Positions 30,304 through 40,318 of a stretch of DNA of 64,000 nucleotides are shown here, piece by piece. The first letter of the stretch is position 1; every line of letters begins with the position of its first letter. A program made the translations under genes and the position numbers. The notes beneath the pieces are model-generated. The model saw only the letters and a program-made list of their open reading frames with translations. It had not been told where the DNA came from and did no database searches. Origin of the DNA: Elasticomyces elasticus (taxonomy: Eukaryota; Ascomycota; Dothideomycetes; Mycosphaerellales; Teratosphaeriaceae); assembly GCA_035926095.1 (NCBI GenBank), contig JAVRQT010000003.1, positions 1,116,001-1,180,000 on the forward strand, written 5' to 3'.

Positions 30304-31271
30304 TCAAGGACGAGCATCGCCATGTCCAACATCTACTCGCGCGGTGCTTACAGTGCCCTTGGTGCGCTTCGCAACCATTGCAGCAAACAGATGCTCACCT
30401 TCTGGCAGCGTGTTGGTCACCAGGAAGAGCGTCTTTCCGTCTTCACCTCCCAATGTACACGCCGTGGCGTGCCCGTTGGTCTTGATGCGGTGCGTGATTG
30501 AACCATTTGGGCTGAGGCGCACCCATTCCTCCAGACCTAGCAAGCTGAGCCACATACCTCCCTCGGCATCCATGCAGCCGCCGTCGATGCCCGCCATCGT
30601 CTGCCTGGTATCGCCAACCCTCTCCTCGCCAACATAGTCTTTTACTGCCCAGACCTGCTGGCGATTGGACAAGCTGCCGTTAGGATCTACGTCGTACTTC
30701 AACAGCCCGTACCCAAAAGTCTCCGCTACGTATAAGGTCTTGCCGTCGCTTGTGAGAAAAATCCCGTTTGGAAAGATGATGTTCTCTGCAGCCACCTCGG
30801 CCGAGCCGTTCGCTCTGATTGCGAGCAATTTGCCGGGACGTGGTTGCTCGCCATGAAGCACTCGTGCGCCGGTATCGTCTAAATACACAGTCCCCGACTT
30901 ATCGATGACCATCTGGAGTACTGGTAAGTCTGGGCACATGTTTTCAACTGGAGTTGACTTACGTCGCCACAATAGCCCGTCATAACATCCGACATGTCTG
31001 CATAGAGCGTGTGCTCGCCATCCTTATACTTCCACAACTGCGCATTGAACATTGAAGAGTAGATGAGTGATCCGTCTTCAGCAAAGCACATACCGTTGGG
31101 TTGATGCTCGACCTCGACAAGTAATTCCTTGTGACCGGACTGCGGATCAATGGTATAGATGCTCCGGCCAGTCATGTCGCTGATGTACAGTTTACCATCG
31201 TGATAGCGAGGCGATTCTCCGAAATAGAGACCGTCTGCGAGAGGTTCGTGGGTGAGTTCGATTGGTGCCAT
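30304..31271 (-). CDS. SMP-30/gluconolactonase/LRE-family lactonase
   Basis: Two exons, 31271-30963 and 30912-30304, 50-bp intron in phase 0; 305 residues, the family norm. Starts PIELTHEPLADGLYFGESPRY, where the Glu is the first metal ligand; PNGMCF and PNGIFLTSDGKTLYVAE are the beta-propeller repeats with the metal-binding Asn, and MAGIDGGCMDAEGGMW supplies the Asp ligand. The enzymes are cytosolic Ca/Zn-dependent lactonases opening sugar or other lactones. It shares a 669-bp divergent promoter with the dehydrogenase gene. Confidence 0.93.
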
Positions 31272-31940
31272 CTTCTGTTTATTGACGGGAGATGGATATC
31301 GAGGCAGGGTGTTGATGGAGGTCGAGATATGTGACAGGCATAGTCTTGACTCTTCATCTGAACAGGACCCCCCGCATGACCATGCGGAACACGCTATGGT
31401 TCATGGCGCGGAGGTGTGGCAAGAGTGTATTACTAGGCGAACACTCTGCCTTTGCGGTGCTGACTAGAGCCTGTTCGAGCGGGGTTGACTGGAAGTTCTG
31501 CCGTCTTGTCATGCGGCCAGATGTCGGACAACGTTGTTCTGTGAGCGGTAGGAAGGACGAGTGAGGTCGATTGCGGCTTAAAATTGCACGACTCAGGCAG
31601 AAGTCCGGTCAATTTGCGACCACGAGTTCCTTTTCTTGCTCTCGAACAACGACCTGGCCATCGCTAGCTATGTGGAGAAAGGAGCAGACCACAGTCCCCA
31701 CGGGGTCCTTGGACTCTGGACACGACACGAGCGATGCATCCCGTGTTCGAAAGCTTACGGATGCAGTGCCGCCTTGCTGCGGATGCGATCCCGCCGTAGC
31801 GACCTAACGTCCGCGCCTCTGTCTGCACGGCCTGCGAGAGTCCGGGACTATCAACCGTATCCTGGCGTGACAATGACCTGCAAACAACGCGTCTCCAAAG
31901 CGTTCTGGATGCATCAAATTACTACTCTCTTTCTACAAGC
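31272..31940. promoter_or_regulatory. Divergent promoter of lactonase and dehydrogenase genes
   Basis: The bidirectional arrangement suggests co-regulation. It contains the perfect palindrome at 31372-31387 and a further CATGCGG half-site at 31510-31516. No coding sequence recognised. Confidence 0.55.
31372..31387. promoter_or_regulatory. Candidate Zn2Cys6 operator, CCG-N10-CGG palindrome
   Basis: CCGCAT-GACC-ATGCGG is a perfect inverted repeat with 6-bp arms whose outer triplets are CCG and CGG, the half-sites recognised by paired zinc-cluster monomers. The Zn2Cys6 gene at 33117 lies just beyond the dehydrogenase gene. Binding is inference. Confidence 0.45.
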
Positions 31941-32875
31941 ATGGCGAGCTTTGGTGCCGCTGCGAAGCTGCTGACTGGGAGAGTCGCCATTGTGACTGGT
32001 GCATCTTCTGGGCTTGGACGCGCGATGGCTCTGGCTTTCACACAACAAGGCGCTTCTGTTGTGTGTGCCGATCGCAGTCCGCGGCCGAGTACAATCGACC
32101 AACTGTCAACGCACGAGATGATCGAGCAGCAAGGTGGACACGCTCGATATGTTGAAACGGATGTGGCCGATGAGCTCAGCGTACAAGCTCTGGTGGCAGA
32201 GGCTGCGAACCAATACGGGAGGCTTGACATGTGCGTATGCCGCAAAGCTCCTACCTTCCAACCCGCTGACGATCAGTTCGGAATGGTCAACAACGCAGGA
32301 ATCGCACCAGAAGCGAAAATTCCAAAGCCTGTATGGGAGATCAGCCCCACCGACTTTGACGCTGTTTACCGTGTCAACGTGCGAGGGGTGTTTCTGGGCT
32401 GCAAATATGGTGGCGCTCAGATGCTGAACCAAGAGAAGCTACCAGGCAGTTTCAAATCCGGATCAATCATCAACATGGGCTCTATACTGGGCGTGCTGGG
32501 GAAGTCCGGCACAGCGTCGTACGCGGCAACGAAGGGAGCAGTCATTGCCATGACACGAGCAATGGCAATGGACTTCGCGCCGCACCAGATACATTGCAAT
32601 TCGATTCTCCCTGGATGTCAGTCTGTCCATCCAATGTACTGTTGTCCACGAACGCTGACACTGCCGTGCTAGTCACTCGCACTCCTATGATAGCGGCTGT
32701 GACGGATAACGGAGAGATTGAGCAGGGCATGGCTCAGGCTCATCCACTTGGTCGTTTGGGCGAGCCTGACGAGATCGCAAACGCAGCCGTCTTCCTAGCG
32801 AGTGATCTATCGAAGGGTATTACGGGCTTGAACATGAATGTCGACGGCGGGCTGCATTCGCGGCTGAGTATGTAG
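31941..32875 (+). CDS. Short-chain dehydrogenase/reductase
   Basis: Three exons: 31941-32234, 32277-32616, 32673-32875; introns 42 and 56 bp; 278 residues. Classical SDR: cofactor loop TGASSGLG (residues 18-25) then an Asp-containing acidic position (CADRS) suggesting NAD preference, NNAG, catalytic Ser in INMGSILG, Tyr-x3-Lys in SYAATK, and the C-terminal PLGRLGEPDEIANAAVFLASD. Splicing intron 2 restores ILPGFTRTPM. Intron 1 is stopless and a multiple of three, so the unspliced form would also translate. It likely oxidises an alcohol or sugar in the same pathway as the neighbouring lactonase. Confidence 0.9.
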
Positions 32876-33116
32876 TAACATTTTCAACTGTGGTGATCGA
32901 TGCTGTGTAGGCTGTTAGCAGTCTAGACATGCTAGCGTATATCGTCAACAGTGGGTCGTTTTGGAGACCCCATGGTTGGTCATCAGGGTGTATGCACCCC
33001 ACTCTATACCAAGGCCCGGTCTGCCGGTCGTGCATCGGGATCTGTTCACGGACTGATCCTCCTGGAGTGTACAAGTAGCGTCGTGGTGCCCAAGGCTTTG
33101 TTCGTGACATTCCAGC

Positions 33117-35855
33117 ATGGCGCCCGTCCCACATGATATCACTCCCGCGCGATCCATGTCTGAGGAGGACGCCCATGCAACTACTGGAACCAACAACAAG
33201 AGGCGGCGAATAACGTTAGCCTGTGATGAATGTCGAGAGCGAAAGCGTAAGTGCGACGGCGTTAGACCAGTATGTGGTGCCTGTATACGACGATCATCAC
33301 CTTCGTGCGTCTGGCACACTGAACGGAACAGCAAAGGCTGGACCGATAGGTTTGTCATCCATCACGATTGAAACATGCCATTCTTTCGCTAACTTGTCGC
33401 AGCTATGTTGAGGGTTTGCGATCGAGGATAGCCGAGCTGGAGACAGTCTCGGAAGATAGATCCAATGTTACCAACGGAATCCATCTTGCTGCTGTGTCGG
33501 TACCTCAGCGGACTGTACCATCACATCGACGACCATCAACGGTAGCCGTCGAATCAGAGTCAGGTCCTAACAACGCAGTCTCGCGGGAGCCGTTCCAACA
33601 CGATTGGACGGCCACTATCTTGCCAAGTCAGAAAGATACCTTACTCAGCGTGGATGCCGATGTGTTCCACGACCTGGACCAGGAGTACGCATCGGAACAT
33701 AGCGAGGAAGATGTGGACGCCATGGGCGTCGTTGGACCAGCTACCGGCTCAAGTGGCGACGCAGGCGTTAGACAGCCCAGCTACTTCGGTCCTTCCAGCA
33801 CTGTCAGTCTGCTCGAGAAAGCCCGTGGAGCCATGAGGAGACACAGTTTCCGTGAAAGCGTGTCGAGTAAACCACTTGCGAGATCAATCTCCAAAGTGCA
33901 GCCACTGGTAGCCTCGATGGGCAGCACATCGCAGTCGTCAACAAGGAGCGCAACTTCAGACCTCAGCATGCTTGGGATTAGCGTGCCCCTCAGAGCGGAA
34001 GCTGATGCTTTGCTCAGTAACTTTTGGTCGTCGGGTCACTCTCTATACCCGTTCATTCATAGGCCGTCGTTCGAACAATGCTACCTTGGTATCTGGACTG
34101 CTTGCGGACGGAGTGATTCAGCTGAGGATGGGAGAGGTTACTACAGCGACCTCGATGATCGATCGTTCCACTGCATGCTGAATACTGTACTCGCTCTTGG
34201 CGCATTGTTCAGTCCAGACATCCAGAATGGAGACCGAGACGGAGTGAGCTACTCGTTCTTCGAAAAGGCCAAGGCACTTTTAAATCTCGATCATTTGTTC
34301 AAGGGCAACGTTGGTCTCGTCCAGACTTTGCTGTTGATGGGACAATATCTTCAAAGCACAGAAATGGCAAGCTCTTGTTGGACGATTGTTGGACTTGCTG
34401 TGCGGATGGCGCAGGGGATCGGGTTGCACCAAGAGATCTATAGCGATAAAGGCCGTATTCATGCGGCGAAACAAGACCAGTTGGGGATCGAGATGCGGCG
34501 TCGGACCTGGACAGGATGCGTGCTCCTTGATAGGATCTTGTCGCTGACATACGGACGACCACTTATGATCCATCCAGCGCCTGGGCAGAGTCGCTTGGTA
34601 CTGCCGGATAGTGTGGACGACCAGTATCTGACGCAGTTTCCGGAGTTGCCAGGCTCACAGCCAGCAGCATTACCAAGTCTCGTAGAATGCTACATCCAGG
34701 CGATTAAATTGCAGGACATCCTGGGTCAGGTTCTTGCATCGCTGTACGACGGCTCCGTTGGAGAAATCGAACCTCGTGATGGGATTGAGTATCCCACTGC
34801 ACTACCAAGTGCGAACGACCGAGCCAAGCACCCGGACTGGCAGGTCCTCCTCCAAACCGACAGCGCACTTGAGAGGTGGCATAAAGAGCTTCCGCCTCAC
34901 CTCAAATTGCAGACTTACAATGACTTCAACCTTCATACTGGACCGTACGATCTCGAGCGGACTTTGCTGTATCGCAGACAAGCTACGGTCCTGGAGGCTC
35001 GGTATGATTTTACTCTTGTCACGCAACACCCACGCTAATGCGTGCAGGTACTTGCACGTCCGTCTTACGGCCCTGCGGCCAGCTCTATCTGTTGTATGCG
35101 ATCTTGCGCGCCTTCCGCCTGTCAGCAATGCCGACTGGCTATCGGCAAGCATGCGTCATGATACCATGATCAAGGCCGCAAACCTCTGCGTTTCAGTCGC
35201 TCGCGAACAGATCCAGCTCGTCGTCGGCAAGATTGAGTTGCAACAGGACGATCTTCCTGCACCGTGGTATAATGTGTTTTGTAAGTCCACCGCCTGTTTT
35301 GTGCAGGGCGAATTGCTGATCTCGACAGACGTGCATAGCTGCGCAATCGTGCTTCTGATCGGCTATCTTTGCACTCCGAATTACGTGACCTGCGTCGATC
35401 GACGTTCAATAGCGGAGGAGTGCAACCGCTGTATCGCGTTCTTGCGCGGGTACCAGTCACGAAGCCGGTCTGCACGTCGCTGTAGTCGAATCTTGGACGT
35501 CATCGGATGGGAGATATTTTCATCTAGCAGTGGTCAGCATATTGTCATCTCGCCTGTATGCTCAATCTGCTAACATGCCCTCGAAGGTCGCGGCGACGAG
35601 TCACAGCCCAATCGCAGCTCCAATAGTCACCGCACCATCGACGCAATACGGGAAGCCGGCAATATCATCCGAGAGCGAGCGCCAGTAGCACCAACAGAGC
35701 AAAATCCTGACCTAAATTTCTTTAACGATACTTTTGCACCAGATACCATTTTCGATGAGAATGTGCTTGATCAAGGTTGGCTCTGCAATTCTGCGGACAT
35801 GGATTGGCTTTCCGTAGCTCCATTTCTCGAGGGACTGACGGACGAGATTGGGTAG
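33117..35855 (+). CDS. Zn2Cys6 fungal transcription factor with Fungal_trans domain
   Basis: Five exons: 33117-33349, 33403-35001, 35048-35280, 35329-35532, 35587-35855; introns 53, 46, 48 and 54 bp; 845 residues. The zinc cluster starts at C36 (CDECRERKRKCDG … CGACIRR), preceded by a basic KRRR. The YVEGLRSRIAELE linker across intron 1 is the dimerisation coiled coil. The middle homology region shows SLYPFIHRPSF, RRRTWTGCVLLDRILSLTYGRP and, after intron 2, RYLHVRLTALRPAL. The C-terminal exon ends SADMDWLSVAPFLEGL, a common acidic-hydrophobic end in this family. Adjacent (241 bp) to the SDR, so it is the likely local regulator of the catabolic genes. Confidence 0.92.
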
Positions 35856-35974
35856 CCTGACAAAGTCTGGTGAACGTCGTTTAGATTGCCGTAGGTTGAG
35901 ATATGCGCCTTGGGTATTATGTACAATGTATCGCGGCAGACGAAGGGCCTAACTATATATCCAATCAGCATCAT

Positions 35975-36919
35975 CTATTCGCGCAGCCGCTCTTCCTTCG
36001 GCAAAACTAGCGGGTTCAATATCGCCGCCGCCCACTCATAAGTCGTAAACAAGATCCCACCACTAAATACAGTCCTACCCAATCGCATGGTAGTACCCTT
36101 CCAGAAGCCCGCAACACCATAATCAGCAACGATACTCTTGAACGCCTCGACTGTGCTGGCACCTCTTGCACTCTGACATCTTGTCTTGATCGTATCAAAA
36201 GGCTGCGTCGTGATCGTCGTCACAATACCAGCCACTGAACCGTTCGCGAAATTGGTCAGAGTCGTTTGAGGGATATTCCGCGTCGTCTCGTAGTCCTTGA
36301 GAATATTGTACGTGCCCATGCGGAAAGCAGTGGCGCCTGCTTGTTTGAGCGTAGTCCCTGCGAAGCCGCGGTAGAGACCTAGGAAACCGTCTTCTTTGAG
36401 GATGGTCTTGATGCAATGGGTCATGCTCTGGTACCGCTTCTCGGTTCGTGCATCGTCGATCAAAGCGGTCTTGATGCGTTCTGTTGGCGTTACAGCTGTG
36501 ATACTGGCTACGACTCCACTAGCCATTCCAGCTGCAAGGTTGCGGAGTGGGCTCAAGGTACCCGTTTCCGGGTCTTTGAATTGGTTCTTGATCGTGTCGA
36601 AGGAGAGGAAGCGGATGCCATCTTTGCCTACGGAACCAATGACCAGGGTCGAGCAGCCTTTGTACAGAGCGGGTAGGCCTTCGTTGCGGTAGACTTGGGC
36701 GACGACTTTGAAGGGATTCTTGGGAGTTGGAACGCCTTTCTGTTGTCGGAGTTGCACTCGGGTCTTTGCGAATTCGAAGGGGTATGTTGCGAATGCTTCG
36801 ACTGCGCCAGCAAATCCGCCAGCGGCCAATGAGACTATCGCGGGCGTGTTCGGGTCCTGAGTGGGATTGTGAGTAGGTTGATCTCTTCGAATTGTGATAG
36901 TGTAACTTACATGGCTCAT
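35975..36919 (-). CDS. CTP1: Mitochondrial tricarboxylate (citrate) carrier
   Basis: Three mitochondrial-carrier repeats, with signatures PFEFAKTR, PTERIKTA and PFDTIKTR. Preferred model: exon 1 36919-36911 (MSH), 54-bp intron 36910-36857, exon 2 36856-35975; 296 residues, close to yeast Ctp1 at 299. LAAGGFAGAVEAFATYPFEF and KDGIRFLSFDTIKNQF are characteristic of the citrate carrier. It exchanges citrate for malate or isocitrate across the inner membrane. The intron is a multiple of three and has no stop, so the start region is not settled by frame alone. Its promoter contains one copy of the 61-bp direct repeat. Confidence 0.93.
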   Translation of the reverse strand: MSHVSYTITIRRDQPTHNPTQDPNTPAIVSLAAGGFAGAVEAFATYPFEFAKTRVQLRQQKGVPTPKNPFKVVAQVYRNEGLPALYKGCSTLVIGSVGKDGIRFLSFDTIKNQFKDPETGTLSPLRNLAAGMASGVVASITAVTPTERIKTALIDDARTEKRYQSMTHCIKTILKEDGFLGLYRGFAGTTLKQAGATAFRMGTYNILKDYETTRNIPQTTLTNFANGSVAGIVTTITTQPFDTIKTRCQSARGASTVEAFKSIVADYGVAGFWKGTTMRLGRTVFSGGILFTTYEWAAAILNPLVLPKEERLRE

Positions 36920-36986
36920 CGCTACGCCCCCGCTCACTTCCTACAGAATTGTTTACTGAGATGATTGTTTTCTTGGTTAGGGAGTC

Positions 36987-37047
36987 GACTTGAAGTGGTT
37001 CCGGAAAGCTCGGACTTTTCTTGGCCGAGGTCAACCTGACTCGACTT
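36987..37047 (+). repeat. Direct repeat, copy 1
   Basis: 61-bp segment repeated ungapped at 37874-37934. The core of 45 bp beginning GGAAAGCTCGGAC matches at 41 positions; the outer 16 bp match less well. The two copies bracket the F-box-like gene at 37167-37853. Confidence 0.8.
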
Positions 37048-37166
37048 CACGACTGCGCCACATCACCGAAAACCAAACCAAATCCTTATGATATTCCTCG
37101 TAGCTAGCAATTAGTACATAGTCAACACAATAGTTGGACCACGTATCAACAACGCAGCACGGAGCC

Positions 37167-37853
37167 ATGACGATGGACACAGCAGCGAACAATGCTTCCC
37201 TCTTGGGCTTGCCATATGAGCTGCGGAAGAAAATCTTGGACCTTGCGGTTCGAAGGCCAGCCTGGCCGCCTATTGAGCTTCAACCTCCGCGATCGAACGC
37301 CCACGACAATGCACTGTTCAGCGCCAGCCGAGCTCTTCGCGAGGAATCCCTGAAACCATTCTTTCGCCTCAACACGTGCTTGTGGACTATCGATTTCAAG
37401 GACGCCCAACGCATTGATCCAGCGGGTTATGAGTCCATGAAAGACTCTGACTTCGCCCAATGTTCATCGCATGACCCGCTACACTCGATAGGCTTGACGC
37501 CGTCACTGCCATGGAACTACCCATACCTGAAGCGAGATCTCCGGCGTCTGAACGTCGACATCTATTTACCTTCCAACACCGCACCGAAGGAGTCCTGGGA
37601 GATGGTCCGTCGTGATCTCGAACGCATGGTATGCGCTTTAGACTATGGGCGTCGACTGGAGCACCTGTATATCAGTTTCGCCATGATCATACATTCGCAA
37701 CACAAGCCGTTGATGGAGGAGCAGTTGGCAGCTCTTGACACTTTAGCTGGGATAAAACCCCGTGGTTGCGTTCACATCTATCTAAGACACATCTTAGGAC
37801 AGGTGAGAAACAGCATCGAGGGGCTTGACTTGGGGAGAAGAATGAAAGCGTAG
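37167..37853 (+). CDS. F-box-like hypothetical protein
   Basis: Intronless, 228 residues from the first ATG. LLGLPYELRKKILDLAV at residues ~12-28 is the F-box-like signature shared with other genes of the window. It is shorter than its relatives and has no further recognisable domain; NYPYLKRDLRRLNVDIYLP and SWEMVRRDLERMVCAL look like the strand-helix pattern of the family. It stands alone between CTP1 and MCU and is bracketed by a direct repeat, so it may have arrived as a duplicated or inserted segment. Confidence 0.72.
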   Translation: MTMDTAANNASLLGLPYELRKKILDLAVRRPAWPPIELQPPRSNAHDNALFSASRALREESLKPFFRLNTCLWTIDFKDAQRIDPAGYESMKDSDFAQCSSHDPLHSIGLTPSLPWNYPYLKRDLRRLNVDIYLPSNTAPKESWEMVRRDLERMVCALDYGRRLEHLYISFAMIIHSQHKPLMEEQLAALDTLAGIKPRGCVHIYLRHILGQVRNSIEGLDLGRRMKA

Positions 37854-37873
37854 TACTTAACCTAGCAAGCCTA

Positions 37874-37934
37874 GACGTGAAGTCTTTAGGGAAAGCTCGG
37901 ACGTTTCTTGGCCGAGGTCAACCTAGCTCAACTT
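37874..37934 (+). repeat. Direct repeat, copy 2
   Basis: Partner of 36987-37047, same orientation, 887 bp away, starting 21 bp after the stop codon of the bracketed F-box-like gene. Confidence 0.8.
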
Positions 37935-38187
37935 TCAATGTGTCTCCTCCTGTGCATGCATACCATCCGACTAGATATGGCAACTGTTTGGCGGCTAGGC
38001 TGTATAGCCTTTGAGATACAATCGTTATCATGGCCCGGCGTGCTGTGTCGTGTGGGAATGGACGGACTATGTGTGCCAACTTATGACGTAAGGATTGGCA
38101 ATGTAGGTGAACTTGCTTCGCGCATCGCGTCTTCCAACATCTCCTTTTCGCAACGATGTTGACTCCTTCTGCACTCTTCATCATGAT
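37935..38187. other. Intergenic, promoter of MCU
   Basis: Together with the repeat copy, 334 bp separate the F-box-like gene from MCU. No other element recognised. Confidence 0.45.
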
Positions 38188-39756
38188 ATGACATTGACTC
38201 TCTCCAGCATGGAACGACTCTTCTCACGCCTCGCCAGTCGAGCGGCACCAAAAGCGCGATCAAGCTGGACATGTAACGAGTGTCGTGTGCTGCAACCCAA
38301 TGCTCACGCGAGCAGACGTACTTTTGCAACCAGCATCCGCCAACGAGTCCAGATCAAAGAAGACCCCGGCAAAACCAGCAACATTGAAGACAACTACTAC
38401 AACCAATCTGCCGCCAACCTCTCGCAAGATGTGGGACAAGCAGAGAAAGACCACTTCCAGCGTGTCGAGGCCGAGAGCAAAGACAAGCAAATACGCTCGC
38501 CATGGATGCGAGAGGGCAGCGATGTGCCACCTGTGTCGCGTAACCGTAGTGCGGGTGCGATGACCAAGGGCAAGCTACTCACGACGCCGTCGAGGATGCT
38601 GAAGCTTATCTTGCCCTTGACGACGAAGGATACGAATCATGATCGCAAGGATGTGGAGCCATTGGCGTTGCTCGTGCACCCGCAGCAACCGTTGAGTTAC
38701 CTGGAGAGGTTGATACAGAGTGAGCTGCCTACTATACCTACCGAGAAAGGTGAGAGGGCTCCAGTCGTGACGTTCAGAGCGCAGGACACGACCGAAGAGG
38801 ATATAGGGAGTGGAAAGACGGCTACGCAGGCTGCGAAGGAGGAAGAGGATACGGAGCAAGAAGAGTATGAACTTGAGAATGGAGAGGAAACGAGGATAGG
38901 CGACAAGGTCGAGAAGACTGGTAAAATCAGCTCTGCCAAAGCCAAGGAGGAGGACAAGAAGTTACCGCGACATGGTCATGCCAGTGACAAGGCAGCGGAG
39001 GTTTCTGATCCGGACCATCCTAATTTCGTGCGTTGGTCGCCTTCGACTGAGATCGGTGACTTCATCCGCGATGCTGCGAGAGGTACGGAGTTTGCTGTTG
39101 ACATCGAAGGTGCGCCGGAAGCGATTTATGTGGGTGTCCCGTCTTTCGCGGATAGGACTTATTACCTTCGGATGCGGTTGCGGAAGACTGCGAAGAAGAT
39201 CTCGGCTTCTGCGGACATTAAGCGGGAGTGCGATGAGTTGGCTCAACGAGGTGCTAAGAGAGTTGCTCAAAGCGGTTTTGCTGGATTGTTAGGGTGGTGG
39301 GGACTGGTGTACTACTTGACTTTCCAGACGGACCTTGGATGGGACGTAATGGAGCCTGTCACTTATCTTGTAGGGTTGTCGGGTCTGATAGGAGGTTACA
39401 CATGGTTCCTTTACCACAACCGGGAGGTCAGCTATCGGTCCGCCATGAACTTCACGGTCAGTAGGAGGCAGAGCCAGTTGTATGAGAAGAAGGGTTTCGA
39501 CGTTACCATGTGGGAGGGTCTGGTGGAGGAGGGCAATCGGTTGCGGAGGGAGATCAAGATGGTATGCTAACACGCCACTTCTCGTGAACACTTGATGCTA
39601 ACTTGTCTGCAGGTTGCGGACGAGTACGACGTCGAATGGGACGAGCGAAAGGAGGAGGGCAGTGAGAAGGTTGCCGAGGAGCTACGCAAGGCTAGACAGG
39701 CAGCTAATGGTAGCAAGAAGAAGAAGGGCAAGGACGATGATGGGGACGATGATTAG
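38188..39756 (+). CDS. MCU: Mitochondrial calcium uniporter pore subunit
   Basis: Two exons, 38188-39561 and 39613-39756, 51-bp intron; about 505 residues. An Arg/Ser/Ala-rich N-terminus (MERLFSRLASRAAPKAR, ATG also at 38209) is a matrix targeting signal. After the N-terminal matrix domain and an acidic Glu/Lys linker (about residues 205-270) come coiled coil 1, helix GLLGWWGLVYYLTF, the selectivity filter WDVMEP (W385), helix VTYLVGLSGLIGGYTWFLY, and coiled coil 2. The last exon is a Lys/Asp-rich tail. Fungal MCU forms Ca2+ channels without metazoan EMRE; no MICU-like gene is in the window. Confidence 0.94.
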
Positions 39757-40318
39757 AGCGAGTCGGCGCATTGTTGCCTGTAGGTGGCGGCGTCCGTTGA
39801 AAGCGCACGGGCCTGGATTTGAGTTTGCATAGCCGTGGCGTCCTTGCGTCGCATCTTGTGGGTCGGCGATTGTGTACGAAGTGTTAACTGCTTAACAGGG
39901 ACATCATTTGTATTGATACCAGATGCCAACAGCCGTCTATACCAACATCAGATGGAACCAGCACAATTGACCTGTGCCTTCCTCTTTCGGCAATATCAGA
40001 CATGACTCGTGCAACTCTAGGCATATATAATGCTGGCCCTGGCACCACAGGGACCAACTCTGTTTCCGCACAACAATACGACGACGACCACGACGACGAC
40101 GCCGCCGCCGCCGCCACTCTCGTTCGCCTCCTCAGCTTCATCAAACTTCTGGACTTCACCAAGATCGGCATCCCTGGATCCGATCCGCTCCTCCGGCATA
40201 TCGACTTAGTATCGGAGTCGATTAGGTCGGTATCTCATTAATACCAGTAATTAGGTCCACTTCTCCTGGTCATCAATAGAGAGTCGAATCACGGATCGGT
40301 ATCTCATCGCTTGTTATC
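39757..40318. other. Intergenic with microsatellite and TATA-like element
   Basis: 562 bp. Contains CATATATAATG near 40020 and a GAC/GCC microsatellite. A 79-codon ATG-started frame (40002-40241) translates the microsatellite into Asp and Ala runs and starts upstream of the TATA-like element, so it is probably not a gene. GGTATCTCAT occurs twice (around 40230 and 40300) just before the next gene. Confidence 0.45.
40079..40115 (+). repeat. Trinucleotide microsatellite (GAC)n(GCC)n
   Basis: About 37 bp of CGACGACGACCACGACGAC followed by five GCC units; directly visible. Likely polymorphic in length. Confidence 0.9.

Noticed and set aside
40002..40241. 79-codon frame translating the GAC/GCC microsatellite
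   Set aside because: The Asp and Ala runs come from the repeat and the ATG lies upstream of the TATA-like element at about 40020, so it is unlikely to be in a transcript from that promoter.
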